From contig JAKNDB010000087.1 of NCBI GenBank assembly GCA_024305405.1, positions 5,520,501 through 5,584,500 on the forward strand: a stretch of DNA of 64,000 nucleotides, written 5' to 3'. The translations under genes were made by a program, and so were the position numbers. Under the pieces are notes generated by a model. It did not search any database. It had not been told where the DNA came from and saw nothing but the letters and a program-made list of their open reading frames with translations. Within the stretch, counting starts at the first letter, position 1; each line of letters opens with the position of its first letter. Positions 44,241-55,994 of the stretch are shown one piece after another. Source of the DNA: Dirofilaria immitis (taxonomy: Eukaryota; Nematoda; Chromadorea; Rhabditida; Onchocercidae).

Positions 44241-47200
44241 TACAAAGAAAAGTTTATTATTTACAGATCCATGTATTTAATAAAAAATTATCTATTTCTT
44301 TATGGTGAAACCATGCTATAAGCAAGTTTATCTTTAGTCTTCTTTAATATTTTCATTATTATTTCGTTAACCGACAGTTGATGTTTCATTACAGATATTG
44401 AATTTTTGCAACATTTTCTGTATAAATTCCAGCATTAATTTTCTCCCCGTTGAATATCTATTTCAGAATATTCAATTACCCTTTGAAATTAGTTTTATAC
44501 AGCACTATCCATTAGTTATCAGTGAATGTTATTTATAAAGTGGAAACGGATGAATGAAATATACAGCGGGATTGCACTGCGCAGTATCTATCTGTAACGC
44601 TAACCTTGACCATTTTTCATCATCCCTCTCAATTTGCCTGTTTGCATTAAGAATTCAAATATTTTCTCAATATATTTAAAATCATTATTATGAAAATATA
44701 TGCAGGTATGCACCTTCGGTGATATTTATTTACTCTGATACTCCCAAAATGTTATCTCTTCTACCAATATATCATACATCTACATGTTATTTTCATCATT
44801 TTTACATTTTTATTTGTGCTATTTCTTAAATACTTATAAATCATTGCGCTTATAGAAAATATGCAATACTGCCAATTAGCACTGCCACAGGATGTAGTTG
44901 CAGTATAATGTCCTTTTAACATTCGTACCTTTTGTTGTCCCTCTATGAAATTTTTGTCGTTTTATGCTATTCGAGATAACTATTTGTAAGAAATGCCCTT
45001 GAGTCGTTCCGACATTATTTCTCTGCTGTTGTCCATTAGAATACAAAAATTCCTATTTTATTAAGTAGAAACGAAAATACTATTTTCCTCTTCATGTCGT
45101 TAACAATGAATAATATAAGTGGAAAAAGTGATGTTAAAAATGTTAAAAAAGCTAGGATTTTCTGTCATTTGAATTATTTGGTATCTTAAAGAGAAATGTG
45201 ATAGAGTGAAGTATAAACTACTGCAAAAATCTGGAACCTATATAAGATTCATTGTTTCAGATCAATAAATTTACCGATTAGTGAAAAAATTCGGCTTCGT
45301 TATTCGGTCTTTTTCATTATATATATATATATATATAATCTTTGGATTGCCTCATTTTCTATCTTTAGTGTTGGTTATAAAATCTATGCAAAAATCCCAT
45401 GCTTCACAAGTAAATTGTTTAAAATTATTCAAATTTTTTAAAATCCCAGTCGCTTTAAAAATCGTCAGCGCTATCATATCACCAAATGTACTTCGCCAGC
45501 GATAATAAGGGAACTGTAAAATCATTAACTGGAATCCAAACAGTTGAGTATTGAATTATCAAATATCTGTTTTTCAAATTAATCGATAAGCTCTTAATTT
45601 GTGTAAAAGATCATATGGGAAATAATAAATTTTTTCAGAAATAAAAATTATGTAAATAATGAATAGCTATTGTTTCCATGGATTATGAGCTCAGTTAACT
45701 GTTAGCAGATTCTTTCCATCGGATCGCACCTTTAGATTCATTCTGTTTATCGTTCTAAGCATAGCACATCGTTTTTGTTGGCCCATTACTATCTTCTTAG
45801 CATATCATTCTTAACTCCGTTTATTTGGATTGATCACAGAATACATTTGAACAACTTTATTGTTTCTTATTTTCTCTCCCTTAATCATCAGAAGTTATAA
45901 ATCTATAGCATCCTCATATATTAAGATCTTTTGTTGCAGAATTTCCACTATTTTCTGTATATCTTATAGCCTTATTAAAACATTAATCAATGCTTCCTTC
46001 AGAACTATCGCAAAGCTGACACCTTTTGTTATGAAAGTTCTGTTGAGTTTAGCGCGGTCAGGTTTGATGGGATTTGAATTGGATGAAATGGTTTATGTCA
46101 CCAATAATGTTGTTTGAGTCTGTGTTGTGGATTTGTGACGACAGTTTTCGTTTCACTTGAGATAGGCTTATACTTGAATTGATGATTGAAATGAAGCATT
46201 GTTTGATTTTGTTGAGAAAGTTGTAGCTTAAACCGACTCTTTATTTGATCAGAATAGAAATAAGAATAATGGTGACTGTGAAATAAGTTGCTATATATAT
46301 TCTATTATAATTATGGTGGTGATGCTATGAATGTTTGATATCATATTATTAAAATATTGAGTTTATGACTTGAGTGAAACAAGAAACTCTACACCTTACA
46401 ACAGATAATGATAAGTAATGATAATTTTATAATTCCTTTGAGAATATTTAATAGGAATAGGAAAGGAAATTATTTGATGTTTAGTTTTACACTGAGTGAT
46501 GAATTGAATAAGAATTATCAGATGTAAGAAATGATTGTTATGAAATTTTCACTGCAATAGGGAGGCAAAGGACAGTAAACGAATTACAATTTTTATAGGC
46601 AGAATCATAAATCACTTAATTCATTTAAAATGATTTTCTTGATCTTAATATTTTATAAGAAAAATTTGGATTTCTAGATACTTTTGAGAGTTGAATGTAG
46701 ATCGAAGAATCTTCACAGTAGCAGGGTTTAATAATAAATAGGTACTTGGCAAATATCTCCTTCAGAATCTAGGATATTTCAAGTAAATCGATTGAGAATT
46801 GAAATTGGATAAATTTCACATCTTTCTAGATCTTAATTTTTTTAATTTGACAATATTTGTTCATATAGCAAGATGAAAATTAAGGATACAACTTTCGCTA
46901 GCTTTTATAACTGATGAAGACCAAAGGTCGAATAAGTGTACACAATATGAAATAGAGAGAAAAAACGTCATCCGTCTGTTGGAAATAAGGATAGTTAAGG
47001 TAATGGAGTAACAGATTGAAAATATAGTATTATATATGCATTTTAAATGGTAGCCGAGAATTGAAAGACATCTCTTTGGTAAAACAATACAGATCAATAC
47101 GGAATCTAAAATTGAGGGAAATACGGAAATGTTACGAATGTAAACTGTGGTAACGATTGATAAATTTTTTAGATCACAAACGTTTGAAAACAAAGTTTAG

Positions 47201-47621
47201 CTCGCCCCACTTCATTCGCTGTTTAAAATAAATATTTACTGTTCGGTGAAGCAACTGATATGTAAATAAATAGCTATGTAGAATTTGACGTAAGTGATTC
47301 GAAATTTATTCTTTCATTATTAAAGTAATATAATTCGTTATGGTACTATTTCTTGCATACTTTTCAAATTATTTTATTTAAACAAAGCAATTAAAAAATG
47401 CTATAAGAAATGGGATGACTGAAAAACTTCAATTAGTCGCTCTATAAGTTTAAATTCCTGATGTTTCATCGTGATATGATTGTTTATGAGGAAGTGAAAA
47501 AACTGGTAATTATTAATTTTGAATAAAATATAATTTTCCGTTCTCATTTTTCTTGTCCTTGTCTGATAACAATTGATATTTTGCCAGCATGCTATTTCTT
47601 GCTTTCTAGAAGGCAGTAAAT
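44241..47621. other. AT-rich region, no supported gene
   Basis: Contains an (AT)n tract at about 45320-45340. A plus-strand frame at 45860-46117 and a minus-strand frame at 46861-47193 are open but show no domain and no consistent splicing. A segment between a CTTCAG and a GT at about 46001-46059 (NYRKADTFCYESSVEFSAV) is exon-like. Confidence 0.35.
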
Positions 47622-48901
47622 ATGCTAAATTTGACTAATTTGTTTCAGCTAATTCTAGGTGTTCTTTTGTATACTTGTTTCCTTGGTAATTTTGGTAAGA
47701 ATCAGTTCAAACTACTCGAGAGAAAACTTAATCTTTTTTGTCTTAGAAAGTTGCGCGGACTCTATTTTGAATTTATAGATTTCTAGGAAGACTAGAAATG
47801 AATTTTTTTAAATTTATCCCATTAATCCCTCTCTGTTGGCTAATTCATTGATAGCAAAGATTATTCCGTTCATCAAGCGAATGGGATAATTCATACAGGG
47901 AAGTATGAAGTATTATTTCACATCATTGACACATATAACTTCGTGTATCGCAGAGGAAAGAAGTAGCAATGAGCAAAGAATGCTTTTTATAAATATTTCC
48001 TGAGCTGTTCCTTCTGTTTTTTGGTCCGAAAATATTGCTGGTATATTAAATGATGAATCATGATGTCTTGTGAACAGATGCTGCGATTCATAAACTCTTT
48101 TTTTTTCCATTGAACTATTTAATGAGATCATTCAGGAACCATATGCAAATCCCGAAATGTCACGATACTAAATTTAGCTTTTTGATGATAAGTCTGTGAT
48201 ATAGGATGCAATCAAGACTTAAAATGCAAAAGATGACTAATGATCAACCGATACTTTTGATATAATCTTGAAATGATAAATCTTGATGATTCGGTAGAAA
48301 TTTGATAGAATGATTGCTTATTATACATGCGATTGTTGCATGTAATATTTAAATATAATTTGCATTATTTTCTAACCCTATTTTATTAAATCAGTAACGA
48401 TCTTTCGCTATTCGTAAAGGTTTCGTTATTTTTAGGCAGTTTCATTTCCGTTGTTTGGATAAGGCTATTTTTATAATCCCTCCAACAATGTGACCTCATT
48501 TGATGCGAAAGATAATTCATTTTAGATTGCTGTATTTCTCTATTTCATACTGATGTAAAACAGCTCATATTACCATTTTTTGTCCTTTATTTACTTTTTT
48601 CTTTTATCCATCCAGTGAATGTTAATTTCTTTTTTTTTATTTATCAAATCTAGTTATTTACGCTGAAGTTAGAAGTTGCATTCATGATGAGGAAGAATTT
48701 TTTTAAGTTTAATTATTATTCGATAAATAGTTTAGAGTTATAAATTCAGTGTAATTAAAGGCAGAATCACAGAACTCGCAGAACTGGTTGGCAAGTGAAG
48801 AATTTCAACTATTGGGTGTATTTCAGCCATTTCTTTCTGATAGTCGAACAGAATATTTATCGCCATTCGATGTTTTTGGCAGAGTTACTGTCGATTCCTG
48901 A
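47622..48901 (+). CDS. Small secreted protein, two-exon model, family unknown
   Basis: Exon 1, 47622-47694: MLNLTNLFQLILGVLLYTCF then LGNF, a good signal peptide, ending in a phase-1 GTAAGA donor. Exon 2, 48765-48901: it starts in phase 1 after GGCAG and runs 45 codons to TGA, reading WLASEEFQLLGVFQPFLSDS, then RTEYLSPFDVFGRVTVDS. The phases match and give 69 residues with a mature part of about 45. There are no dibasic sites and no cysteine pattern in the mature part. If exon 1 is not spliced it would stop at 47786 after 54 codons. It lies upstream of the Clc-like gene on the same strand. Confidence 0.45.
47913..48131 (-). CDS. Unassigned 72-codon open frame
   Basis: Minus-strand frame with a polar N-terminal half and a hydrophobic C-terminal stretch (SILCSLLLLSSAIHEVICV). 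It lies inside the intron of the two-exon model on the other strand. No domain, no splice evidence; possibly chance. Confidence 0.2.
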   Translation of the reverse strand: MISLNSSMEKKRVYESQHLFTRHHDSSFNIPAIFSDQKTEGTAQEIFIKSILCSLLLLSSAIHEVICVNDVK

Positions 48902-49898
48902 TCCAGTTAATTTTTCTGAAAACTTTATATAGTAGCTTATTTTATCCATTTATCATTATCTCTTCATTTTTTCTAGCATTTTTTAGTTTGACCCTTATTT
49001 AATTAACAAATGAATGGCTAACAAAAGAAAAGGAGAATGAAACGGCTAACAAGCAATTCAGATATTCTTTAGATTTGAAAAAAACGACTGCTTCATATTT
49101 ATTTCTACAACGATAATTTTTTTATTTTTTGCTGAATGATGGTAGCTTTTGAAAGATTAAAATATGATCATTAGAATTTGGATTTTAACAGTTTTCTTGG
49201 TTATTATGAAAATGATATCAATTTTCTAATTCATTGAGTCTATCTTGTCATTATAAAATTAGTATATTTCTCCGAAATTTCTGATGTTAATATTTTGTTT
49301 TTGATATTCACAAGTTTTGATTTGACAATCTTAGTTCTAGAAATGATTTTTTAAAGGATTTTTAAAGTCTATTTCAGATGAATTTATAACAAACAATAAT
49401 ATAAATAAATGTGTGGTAAAAGTGCTTTCATTCTTTCCTTTATTAATCGGATATCGAATATTTACTGCAATCAAGAATTCTCGCCACATGAAAAAGCATA
49501 ATTGAGCTCTCTCAGAGATTTACTTGGTTTCCGTTTGAAATCATACGCGAATTTATTTGAGAGTTGTTTTTCTGGTGATTTTTCCATTATTTTGAAATGG
49601 AATTCGGAGATTCATTCTTATTTAGGCAATAATTTCCTTTTATTTGCGTTTTCCGGTATCGAAATACTTTGTGAAAATCTTGTTTTGATGATAGGTTTTT
49701 GGCTTGTTTGCTTCGGTAGACTCGAGTGCAGTATTTTCTATTAAATGTTGGATTTAAGTCGATAACACTATGAAAGGAAAGGTAATGTTGCATAGCCGAT
49801 ATAAAAATGATATCTTCGTCATTCGTTTACATTATCGTGTTAGCATTTAATAAATATTTTTGGAACAATTTATTTGCAGAGAAATTGAACGAATTTGT
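48902..49898. other. Upstream region of the Clc-like gene
   Basis: No supported exon. It ends with a TTTGCAG acceptor at about 49873-49879, 20 nt before the Clc-like ATG, suitable for trans-splicing or a 5' UTR intron. Confidence 0.45.
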
Positions 49899-52800
49899 AT
49901 GGCAGTACAAGCGACAACTATTGAAACAGTTACAGTAGTAAGACCTCTCAAGGTTGATCCTATTTTATTTTTCATATTTAGATTTAGCCAATTTCTCGAA
50001 GTACTAAGTATTATTGAAATCTCAGGCAATTTTTTATTTATGTTTGGATGAAGAAGATTCCACGCTAGAAGTATAATTATTTGACTTCTTTGCGCATAGT
50101 GAAAAATAATCAGTTCGTATAGGCACGTAATTGATATTATTTTCTACCAACGAATGCAAATGATATGGATGTAAATATGTACAATTATATATATGAAATA
50201 ATAATAATTCATGTTACAATTGATATCTTTTGTCGCCTATATCCGAAATGTGGCAATCTTCTATTAGAAAATGGAAAAATGAAAAAGTATGGGAAAGCGA
50301 TTTCGTTGATATAACTCTTTCTATAACAGACGATAGATTGTCAATTTCTTGTTGAATTGAATCGCATATGTCATTGAGATATAAACACTATTTTTGAAGG
50401 TATTAATTTCAGATAATAGCTCTGGTGTGTCTATTAGTTGCATTCGTTCTTCTGATACTTTGTTTGTCGACAACATGGTGGCTTCGATCAGGTGGCTTCC
50501 GAACAGGTTTATGGCTTGAATGTACAGCACCTGATCAAACGCAGTCAGCTGTAGCTGGTGGTCCACCCCGGAAGGTGCCAAAAATACATCGGCATGCTGG
50601 TAAAATTCTTTCCATTTAATCATATTTAAACACTTAATCCTTAATAGGGAAAGTTTCAAGCAATTTATAATTGTAATTTGTTGTGGTTCCTACAAATGAC
50701 TAGAGTTTATGTTGAGGCATTAAAAATTAGATGTTCCTTTTTTTAAATAACAAAGGATGGTATGCTAATCCTCTTTAAAAAAATAATTTGTGTAGTTGGG
50801 AATCTACTTTTTATATGTCTCTTTACTTCTTTGGGTCGTCCTGATGGATTTTTTCGACCTTCATTATCACAATATCAGCTCATTCTTAGAGTTCTTAATT
50901 TTCACTGGTTGCTGTAATTTACAAAGTGCAAAGTTCTTTTATTTTCAAGACGATCGATCTACTTTAAATTTCATCATTTAAATTGATTTAAAAATTTAAA
51001 ACTTTATTAATATTACTTCTTTGTTTAATCTTCTCGCTTTCTCGGCGTAAGGTAAAAAGTACTGTTGTAAAAAACCTGTTTGCTATCTGTGTAAATGTCG
51101 TTGTACTAATTTGTATTGTTTCAAAAAACTATTTCGTTTTGCCAAGGTATGTAAATTTCATGGTTTCAATTTAACTTGAGTGCAGGAAGAGAATCAGATT
51201 TAGTGCACTAAGATAGAATTAAGATCCGTTGTTCCATTCACTCACTTCCGGTTATACTATCGATAGTTTTACCGTTACATAGTCGCGCAGAATTTGGCAT
51301 AAGATGAACCTAAATCTATGGGATAATACAGGTGGATAAGTTAGTACCGTACTACGAGATGATATAATGTTCAAATAGTTGGATGCTTTATCTGTATGTG
51401 TGGAGGATGACTATATGGGATAATATTTACGGCCTATTATTCATGGGAAGATATGAGGCTCGTGGGAATGAATGCATTTACAATGTTTTGGAAACAATTG
51501 GGAAAATATTACTCAACTAAATCTCCTAAATAAATCATTCCGGAATAAACTAAAAATGATTATGGGAAAATAAAATTTCATGCACTCCTGTCTCTCTTGC
51601 TGTGCTCATTATTATTTGCTGATTTTGATGAGTGCATGAGTTGTGCGTGGGATGCAGCATTACAAAAGCAACTATTCAATTTTATTTTCCCATAATCATT
51701 TTTAGTTTATTCCGGAATGATTTATTCAGGAGATTTAGTTGAGTAATATTTTCCCGATTGTTTCCAAAACATTTCAATTACGCCAAAATGACGGGAGAAA
51801 TATGGAAAGATAAATTGGCGGAGAATTGTTGCGATTATCTCGGCATTTTTTTCCTGACAGAGAAATTTTGACCAAGACCAGTTGCAACGATATTCTTTGT
51901 CTTTTTGAAACAATTATTTTTGCATATCTTGTGAACAAATTTAAAATTGTTTTATTCCTCAATCTAAAACATGAAGAAGAAGAAAAATGCTGAGATATCA
52001 GAGCAGATTTTAATTTTTGCATGAATCGATTGAGGAAATAAACGAAAAATGAGAAGTGATATTATTATAGCTGGTAAAATTGTCTATCATTTCGTAAGCA
52101 GCGACAACTATCATGATTTCTTTTTCAGTCGAACTTTTAATTCTTTCTTTAGAAACTTTTAATAATTAACTACCTGTTATGAGGGTTTTCTGTTTTTGCT
52201 TTGTCATACCTATTTTTGACAAGAAATTTTTGGAAATTAACTCGAAGATATGCTTTCAGTCAAGAGATTGAAAATTGAAGTTCATTGATCTTACTTCGTT
52301 TCTATTTCCTTCAATATTTGAACTAGTTAAGGAAGTTCAACGTTATTTTTCCTTCCATTATTCATCCTACTTTTTATTGTATGGCTATGACTGCAACAGA
52401 AAAACGCCTGTGGTTTCATTCCTTGCTGATGGAAGGATTGAAATGGTTCCTGTGATACTCCTACAAAATTGATATTTATTTATGCGGATTAGTTTTTGAC
52501 GGAATATTTTACTTTACTTTTGCTAAGGATTGCTTGGATTAAAATATATCATCCATTACCAAATACATTTTTCCTCCTTCCTCAATAATATCTCAACAAC
52601 ATCCAAACTTGCTAGGATTGCACAAACTGAATCTTCAGGACAAAACGATAAACAGGATCAGGGCCTTAGATTCTCTTTTGCTCCCTTAGCGAATTCCCGG
52701 GTCCTTCGCAAAGACTCCGAAATACTCGGTAGTAAGCGGCCATGCACTCATAACCCTACAAAATAGTTCCAATTTCATTATTCATTTAATTTTCATAATT

Positions 52801-54439
52801 AATTATTCAACTCTTTGACTGCACGCTCTCATAATTTAATTGGTTGGTAGCACTGCATTCATTATCACTATTAATATCGCTGTAGATTTAATTGTAATAT
52901 ATAATTTTCTCTAGCATAGAGTTATAGCCGTATATAAAGAAGTTATATTTGCGTATAGTACTGAACCAGATTACACGTGTCAAGCCATTTTCCATCTTTC
53001 ATGCTGATAGTTTTAGTTTATTCGAGAATTTTAGGACATCCAGAGGGAAGGTGTGTTGCTTAAATCAAATTTCGGAACAAATCCTATTATAAATGTTGTT
53101 ATTTGGACAGTTTACAAAAATGGACGCAAATAGTAGTATTGTATTATTTCATGAAATTTTCCATTTTTGCTTTACAGCTTATGTATGTCAACAATCAACA
53201 TCACCAGGCAAGTGTCCTTTTTCTTATTTTATTTATCGATCGATATATTGTTCATTTTGAAGCGTAAAATACGTAATACGTCAGGATGAAAAGGACCAGT
53301 GCTCTTTCCTGATATCCTCTGTTTCTTCAATTCATATTATCAACAGTAATATCATTTATCCTCCCTTCTTCATTCTTCATTTTTCATTCTTCACTTAGGC
53401 TATTATTTTGTATAATTCGTAGTGCGCTTCAAATGATCTATCTTACTTCCATTTCTTTCAAATTATGAACATTAATCAAATTTTCAGACAAGCTATGCAA
53501 TTTTTTTTTCAAAAAATTGCTATATAAATTCAATTCGTAATATCATTAGAATGATTCCTTGGATTGAATAATTATTGCGTTTCTTTTGCGAATTTAGTAT
53601 TAATAAATGAATTACAATAATAGTGATATGATAGAATATGATTTAAATAAACGAGAATCAAATTATTAATTCCTAATATTTTAAAATCCAAAGGAAGAAT
53701 ATATGTATGAGTCTTTCCAAAATTTTACCGATTTTACAATAATCTATCAGAATTTGCAAAACTAACTTTTTTTCATCTTCCAAATCATGACATATGAGTT
53801 CTATTTCAGCCTATATCAAGCTAGTTGCTGCATTCTTGATCACCGCAGCGATACTAACATTCTTCACCTTCTTCCTCAATATATTCGGTTTACGAACGCA
53901 AGATTTGCATTGGAAATATGTTTTCTATAAATTCGCCACTTATATTTCTTTATTAGGAGGTAAGTATTTTGTTCAGTAATCTTTAATGGGCGTCTTATAA
54001 AAATAAAAAAAACATTCATCAGCAATATTGTATAGTCATCGATTTGATTGGAGCATTTTAGAAAAAGAAGGAAGGAGAAATTTGGACACATCAAAATACT
54101 AGCGTTGTATTTTTTTGGTAACGAACAATAACGGAATTCCTTTTTAATTAAATGGCTTTAGAAATTCCCACAGCATTCTCTTGAAATTTGCGAAAGCAAC
54201 GATAACTTATTTCAGTATTCCTAGAACTCGTCTCTTTAATCGTGTTTCCCGTATGTTTTTATGTTGAAATGAAGAATTTTGGTTATCGAAACTGGGAATT
54301 CGACTGGTCATATGGTGTTGCCTGGGGTGCAACACTATTTGCATTCGGTGCGTCATTGTTATTGATATGTGATAAAGAACACGAAGAGGTTTATTTTAAG
54401 GAGAAAACAATCTATAATCCACCACCGGAGTTAAAATAA
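49899..54439 (+). CDS. Clc-like (claudin-fold) tetraspan membrane protein
   Basis: Five exons: 49899-49952, 50413-50599, 53178-53207, 53810-53959 and 54216-54439, phases 0-1-1-1, giving 214 residues. TM1 is about 19-36 (LVCLLVAFVLLILCL). The first loop has the PMP22/claudin signature W...GLW..C (W40-W41, GLWLEC 50-55); the partner cysteine (C84) is encoded by the 30-nt exon 3. TM2 (LVAAFLITAAILTFFTFFL), TM3 (FLELVSLIVFPVCFYV) and TM4 (ATLFAFGASLLLIC) follow, with a short charged tail ending YNPPPELK. This matches the nematode Clc-like family, four-pass proteins of the claudin group; a role in membrane junctions or channel modulation is inference. The start is the first ATG after the TTTGCAG acceptor. 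Intron 3 uses a GC donor. Confidence 0.88.
51052..51146 (+). other. Cysteine-rich exon-like segment in Clc-like intron 2
   Basis: After ...GCGTAAG the frame reads KKYCCKKPVCYLCKCRCTNL then YCFKKLFRFAK and ends at a perfect donor AAG|GTATGT. Seven cysteines fall in 29 residues. It starts in the phase the Clc-like exon 2 needs, but it ends in phase 0, which does not fit exon 3. It could be a rarely used exon, part of another transcript, or chance. Confidence 0.25.
51482..51773. repeat. Long fold-back: 96-nt inverted repeat in Clc-like intron 2
   Basis: Arms 51482-51577 and 51678-51773 are reverse complements at 94 of 96 positions, without gaps. The loop is 100 nt and has its own 10-bp stem (TCATGCACTC at 51578-51587 with GAGTGCATGA at 51630-51639). 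It could be a MITE-like or fold-back transposable element, or a structured intronic RNA. I see no clear target-site duplication. Confidence 0.95.
52381..52766 (+). CDS. Possible small gene nested in Clc-like intron 2
   Basis: Exon 1, 52381-52451 (MAMTATEKRLWFHSLLMEGL then KWF), ends in phase 2 at GTGATA. Exon 2, 52616-52766, starts in phase 2 after CTTGCTAG and runs 50 codons to TAG (TESSGQNDKQDQGLRFSFAP, then VLRKDSEILGSKRPC). The join gives 73 residues. This patch has clearly higher GC and more complex codon use than the surrounding intron. Other frames are also partly open, so the model is tentative; a host gene relic or element fragment is possible. No family recognised. Confidence 0.3.
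53208..53809 (+). other. GC-AG intron (Clc-like intron 3)
   Basis: The 30-nt exon ends TCACCAG and is followed by GCAAGT, a perfect donor except for C at position 2. Its phase-1 end matches the phase-1 start of the exon at 53810. The downstream GT alternative (GGCAA|GTGTCC) gives the wrong phase. Confidence 0.85.
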
Positions 54440-55962
54440 TTTTCGATACGAAGGTGAAATTTCCATGAATTGCATTCGAACTAATTTTTAGAGATGTAAC
54501 AGTGATAGCTTAACAATTGTAGTTAGTACCTAGAAATATGGTTGTTCTATTCAAATTCAAATTTCCAAGAATTTTGAAATTCTCAACTTCCACAAAATCC
54601 GTTGAGCAATTGTTTTTCGGAAATAAACTCACAACATCAGTTAAAGGTAGAAATGTTTCTTTATGTTTTTGATTAAAGTAGTACTTTATGTGATATACAA
54701 ATTTTTGTAATAAATGGTAGAATTCCTTGCATACATATAGTGGCAGATTTTATTTGAAATTTCATCAGATGCCTTAAAAAATTTAGTGAAATGTTTTATG
54801 CACCACACTTTGCATTTTATGCGATTCAATTTTATATCATAAATGTTACTTGAGCTTATTTCTTTTGAAGAAGAGAAATCTCTCTTTACTTGAGCTTATT
54901 TCTCTCTCTTCTTTCTTTTTGAATTGTACTTCAATGATTTTATAGTTTATTACACTTGTCACAATTCTGAAAAACACAAAGTGATTTCAAATTGAGATTT
55001 CTTAAAGGTACCAAAGCTAAAACATATCGGAGTCTCATTAGAATTACGAGAAACTTTAGCCAGACATTTTAATAGTAATAGTAGAGAATGAAGTAGCTTT
55101 TTCAGCCCTTTATTTAGCCCCTTCGATGTCTCGAATATTTACTTCCTGTTGATGCTGTAAAAATAATTTTCTCTACTATTGTTTCTGTATAGTTGTATAG
55201 ACTGTTTCTGAAATGAAGTAAATCCATTTTTAAGTTGGACTTGTGATAAATTCATAATCGTCGCAGCAATAACGCTTGTGACCAAATTTTGTTTTGTTTA
55301 TAAATAAAATTATTCATAATGTTCTTTTAACAACGAATAGTTATTAATTTGAAAATCGGATTACCAAATTTTTCTTATCGTGCTGTTTGATTAATTATAA
55401 ATAATGTGGACAACGGTTTCTTGATTGTTAAATATTTTCTCAATTGTCTAAGAAATTCATAGTTGTGAAATAATTTCAAGCATTCTACAGTAGCATGGAA
55501 TAATGGGTTGTTTTTGCTAATTATGTAGTTTTTGTTTTCGTGTCTTTAAACTAACATGGAAAAGTTTTACAATTTCTTTGAAACTGTGCTTAACCCTAAG
55601 CATCTGCTGATGTATGGTTTAGGTTTCGTTCCGTCAAATTCACCGTCTTGTTATTTATTTTTTAAGGAAAATAGGAATACATGAAAATTGGTAATACAAT
55701 GATAGAAGAACTGAAGTAGGATGAAGTAAAATTGAGCAGAAATAAGTCAAAATGATTTCTTCATGACTATTTTCTAAAATAAAATTTATTCTGTCACGCG
55801 GTTGGGAATATGTTAGTGTCTTGTCCTGCATTGGTTTTAATCCTATTTTCTTAAAGCGATTCGGGGATGAGACTCGAAAATGGCTCTTGCTCTATATTCA
55901 TAACAAATTCGCAGAGATGAAAATACTTGTATTAATTGAGATGGTGATTTTGAGTTACGGCC

Positions 55963-55994
<32 letters not shown>

